Origin: Anaerolineales bacterium
Lineage (GTDB): Bacteria; Chloroflexota; Anaerolineae; Anaerolineales; E44-bin32
Assembly: GCA_004376465.1 (NCBI GenBank)
Contig: SOJU01000141.1
Coordinates: forward strand, 1-38,787
Length of the DNA: 38,787 bases
Direction of reading: 5' to 3'
Part shown: piece by piece, positions 36,641-38,787 of the stretch
How the letters are laid out: each line of letters begins with the position of its first letter
Numbering within the stretch: position 1 is the first letter of the stretch
Notes under the pieces: generated by a model
Database searches by the model: none
What the model was told of the DNA's origin: nothing
What the model saw: the letters and a program-made list of their open reading frames with translations, nothing else
Translations under genes and position numbers: made by a program

Positions 36641-38787
36641 ATGAGTAAGTTCAGATTTCGCCCCATCGTACTGCTCGTAATTGCCATACTGGCTTTAGGG
36701 CTATTCATGACTGCCTGTCAACCGGCAGCTGATGAAGAGCCTGCTCCAGGAATTACGGGTTCCGTTGGCATCGTCCTACCGACGAGGGAAGAACCACGCT
36801 GGATCCAGGATGAGACCCGCTTCAAGGATGCGCTTGGCGCAGCCGGATACGAAGTCGAGATCCTCTTCAGCGAGGGCGATTCCGCCAAGGAAAAGTCCAA
36901 TGTTGAAGCCCTGATCACCAAAGGTATCGAGGTGCTCATCATCTGCCCGCATGACGGCACCGCTGCTGCGGCAGCTGCTGAAGTTGCTCGCGCTGCCGGG
37001 GTCAAGGTGATCTCCTACGACCGCCTGATCCGCGATACTGAGGCTGTTGATTACTATGTGACCTTCGACAGCATCGCTGTGGGAGCAGCACAGGCGCAGT
37101 ACCTGGTGGATAAAGCTGCCGGGGAAGGGAACCCGCTGTATCTGTACGCTGGAGCGGCATCCGATAACAACGCCTTCCTGTTCTTTGAGGGTGCTTGGAA
37201 TGTGCTGCAGCCGAAGATCGCAGATGGGACCTTCTATATCGTGAACTCGAGCCAGGCGGTGGCCTTGCAGGACAAGGCGACGCTGACCCGGGACGAGATG
37301 GGCCAGATCCTCGGCCAGATCACGACGGAGTGGGATTTCGACACTGCCAAGACCCTGGCCGAGTCCAACCTGACGGCTGCGACAGCGGCAGACAAGGGTG
37401 ATGTGTCCATCCTGGCGCCGAACGACGGCACCGCCCGCGCGATTGCGGATGCATTTGGAGCCGATGCGGATGTTTCGAGCTACGTGGTCACCGGCCAGGA
37501 TGCCGAAATTGCCTCGGTGCAGTACATCATCGACGGCAAGCAGTCCATGACGGTGTTGAAGGATGTGCGCACGCTGGTTGCGGATGCGATCAACGCTGCG
37601 GTTGCGTATCTCGAGGGGGGTAGTCCACTAGAGACCCACACCTACAACAACGGTGTGTTCGATGTCCCCGCCAAGCCTTCGGATGTGATCTCCGTTGACC
37701 AGGCGAACGTAGAGGCAGCGGTCATCGACTCCGGTTACTGGGACGCCAGCGAGTTTACCGGCCTCGACGCAGAACCTGCGGAAGTGGTGGCAGGCTCGGT
37801 CGGGATCGTTCTGCCGACGAGGGAAGAACCACGCTGGATCCAGGATGAGACCCGCTTCAAGGATGCGCTTGGCGCAGCCGGATACGAAGTCGAGATCCTC
37901 TTCAGCGAGGGCGATTCCGCCAAGGAAAAGTCCAATGTTGAAGCCCTGATCACCAAAGGTATCGAGGTGCTCATCATCTGCCCGCATGACGGCACCGCTG
38001 CTGCGGCAGCTGCTGAAGTTGCTCGCGCTGCCGGGGTCAAGGTGATCTCCTACGACCGCCTGATCCGCGATACTGAGGCTGTTGATTACTATGTGACCTT
38101 CGACAGCATCGCTGTGGGAGCAGCACAGGCGCAGTACCTGGTGGATAAAGCTGCCGGGGAAGGGAACCCGCTGTATCTGTACGCTGGAGCGGCATCCGAT
38201 AACAACGCCTTCCTGTTCTTTGAGGGTGCTTGGAATGTGCTGCAGCCGAAGATCGCAGATGGGACCTTCTATATCGTGAACTCGAGCCAGGCGGTGGCCT
38301 TGCAGGACAAGGCGACGCTGACCCGGGACGAGATGGGCCAGATCCTCGGCCAGATCACGACGGAGTGGGATTTCGACACTGCCAAGACCCTGGCCGAGTC
38401 CAACCTGACGGCTGCGACAGCGGCAGACAAGGGTGATGTGTCCATCCTGGCGCCGAACGACGGCACCGCCCGCGCGATTGCGGATGCATTTGGAGCCGAT
38501 GCGGATGTTTCGAGCTACGTGGTCACCGGCCAGGATGCCGAAATTGCCTCGGTGCAGTACATCATCGACGGCAAGCAGTCCATGACGGTGTTGAAGGATG
38601 TGCGCACGCTGGTTGCGGATGCGATCAACGCTGCGGTTGCGTATCTCGAGGGGGGTAGTCCACTAGAGACCCACACCTACAACAACGGTGTGTTCGATGT
38701 CCCCGCCAAGCCTTCGGATGTGATCTCCGTTGACCAGGCGAACGTAGAGGCAGCGGTCATCGACTCCGGTTACTGGGACGCCAGCGA
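36641..38787 (+). CDS. ChvE/XylF-like sugar ABC transporter substrate-binding lipoprotein with duplicated binding domain, 3'-truncated by window end
   Basis: AAGGAGAATAAGC-ATG; FMTACQPAADEEP lipobox; GSVGIVLPTREEPRWIQDETRFKDALGAAGYEVEILFSEGDSAKEKSNVEALITKGIEVLIICPHDG; frame open to window end (not in the ORF track because it has no stop). Confidence 0.88.
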   Translation, partial: MSKFRFRPIVLLVIAILALGLFMTACQPAADEEPAPGITGSVGIVLPTREEPRWIQDETRFKDALGAAGYEVEILFSEGDSAKEKSNVEALITKGIEVLIICPHDGTAAAAAAEVARAAGVKVISYDRLIRDTEAVDYYVTFDSIAVGAAQAQYLVDKAAGEGNPLYLYAGAASDNNAFLFFEGAWNVLQPKIADGTFYIVNSSQAVALQDKATLTRDEMGQILGQITTEWDFDTAKTLAESNLTAATAADKGDVSILAPNDGTARAIADAFGADADVSSYVVTGQDAEIASVQYIIDGKQSMTVLKDVRTLVADAINAAVAYLEGGSPLETHTYNNGVFDVPAKPSDVISVDQANVEAAVIDSGYWDASEFTGLDAEPAEVVAGSVGIVLPTREEPRWIQDETRFKDALGAAGYEVEILFSEGDSAKEKSNVEALITKGIEVLIICPHDGTAAAAAAEVARAAGVKVISYDRLIRDTEAVDYYVTFDSIAVGAAQAQYLVDKAAGEGNPLYLYAGAASDNNAFLFFEGAWNVLQPKIADGTFYIVNSSQAVALQDKATLTRDEMGQILGQITTEWDFDTAKTLAESNLTAATAADKGDVSILAPNDGTARAIADAFGADADVSSYVVTGQDAEIASVQYIIDGKQSMTVLKDVRTLVADAINAAVAYLEGGSPLETHTYNNGVFDVPAKPSDVISVDQANVEAAVIDSGYWDAS
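36779..38787 (+). repeat. Tandem in-frame duplication, period 1035 bp (36779-37752 = 37814-38787)
   Basis: No mismatch found by eye over about 974 bp; 1035 bp = 345 codons, so the frame is kept. ORF-track pairs 37195/38230 and 37234/38269 have identical translations. Confidence 0.93.

Noticed and set aside
36718-38040. Minus-strand ORF pairs repeated 1 kb apart (e.g. 36718..37005 and 37735..38040)
   Set aside because: Antisense by-products of the duplicated sugar-binding domain, not separate genes.

Overview
The window is bacterial DNA, and gene style and content suggest Chloroflexi/Anaerolineae-like (inference only). The main content is: (a) a BMP-type nucleoside/nucleobase ABC transporter (5.2-10.4 kb); (b) a co-directional catabolic cluster (10.7-22.8 kb) encoding a class III CoA-transferase, an FdrA-like protein, a nitrilase-family amidohydrolase, a DUF1116 protein, a tandem-domain cyclase-family hydrolase, an NmrA-like protein, a three-subunit molybdenum hydroxylase and a CoxG-like protein; (c) a HicAB toxin-antitoxin pair, a DEAD-box helicase and a small winged-helix/nucleotidyltransferase-like operon; (d) an M28 peptidase, a DUF362 protein and a membrane protein/wHTH pair; (e) an ECF transporter (S, fused A-A', T) followed by an acetamidase/formamidase; (f) a ChvE/XylF-like sugar-binding lipoprotein running off the window end and carrying an in-frame, apparently identical ~1 kb internal duplication. 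The most interesting signals are: the FdrA/DUF1116 pair without DUF2877 or carbamate kinase in the window, next to a decayed hydantoinase C-terminus; a cyclase-family protein whose first repeat has lost metal ligands; three 19-bp palindromes at 21-bp pitch in front of the wHTH/NTase operon; the sharp divergence/identity boundary in the duplicated sugar-binding gene; and a small family of CCGATTAT-N4-ATAATCGG intergenic palindromes. No tRNA, rRNA or CRISPR array was recognised.
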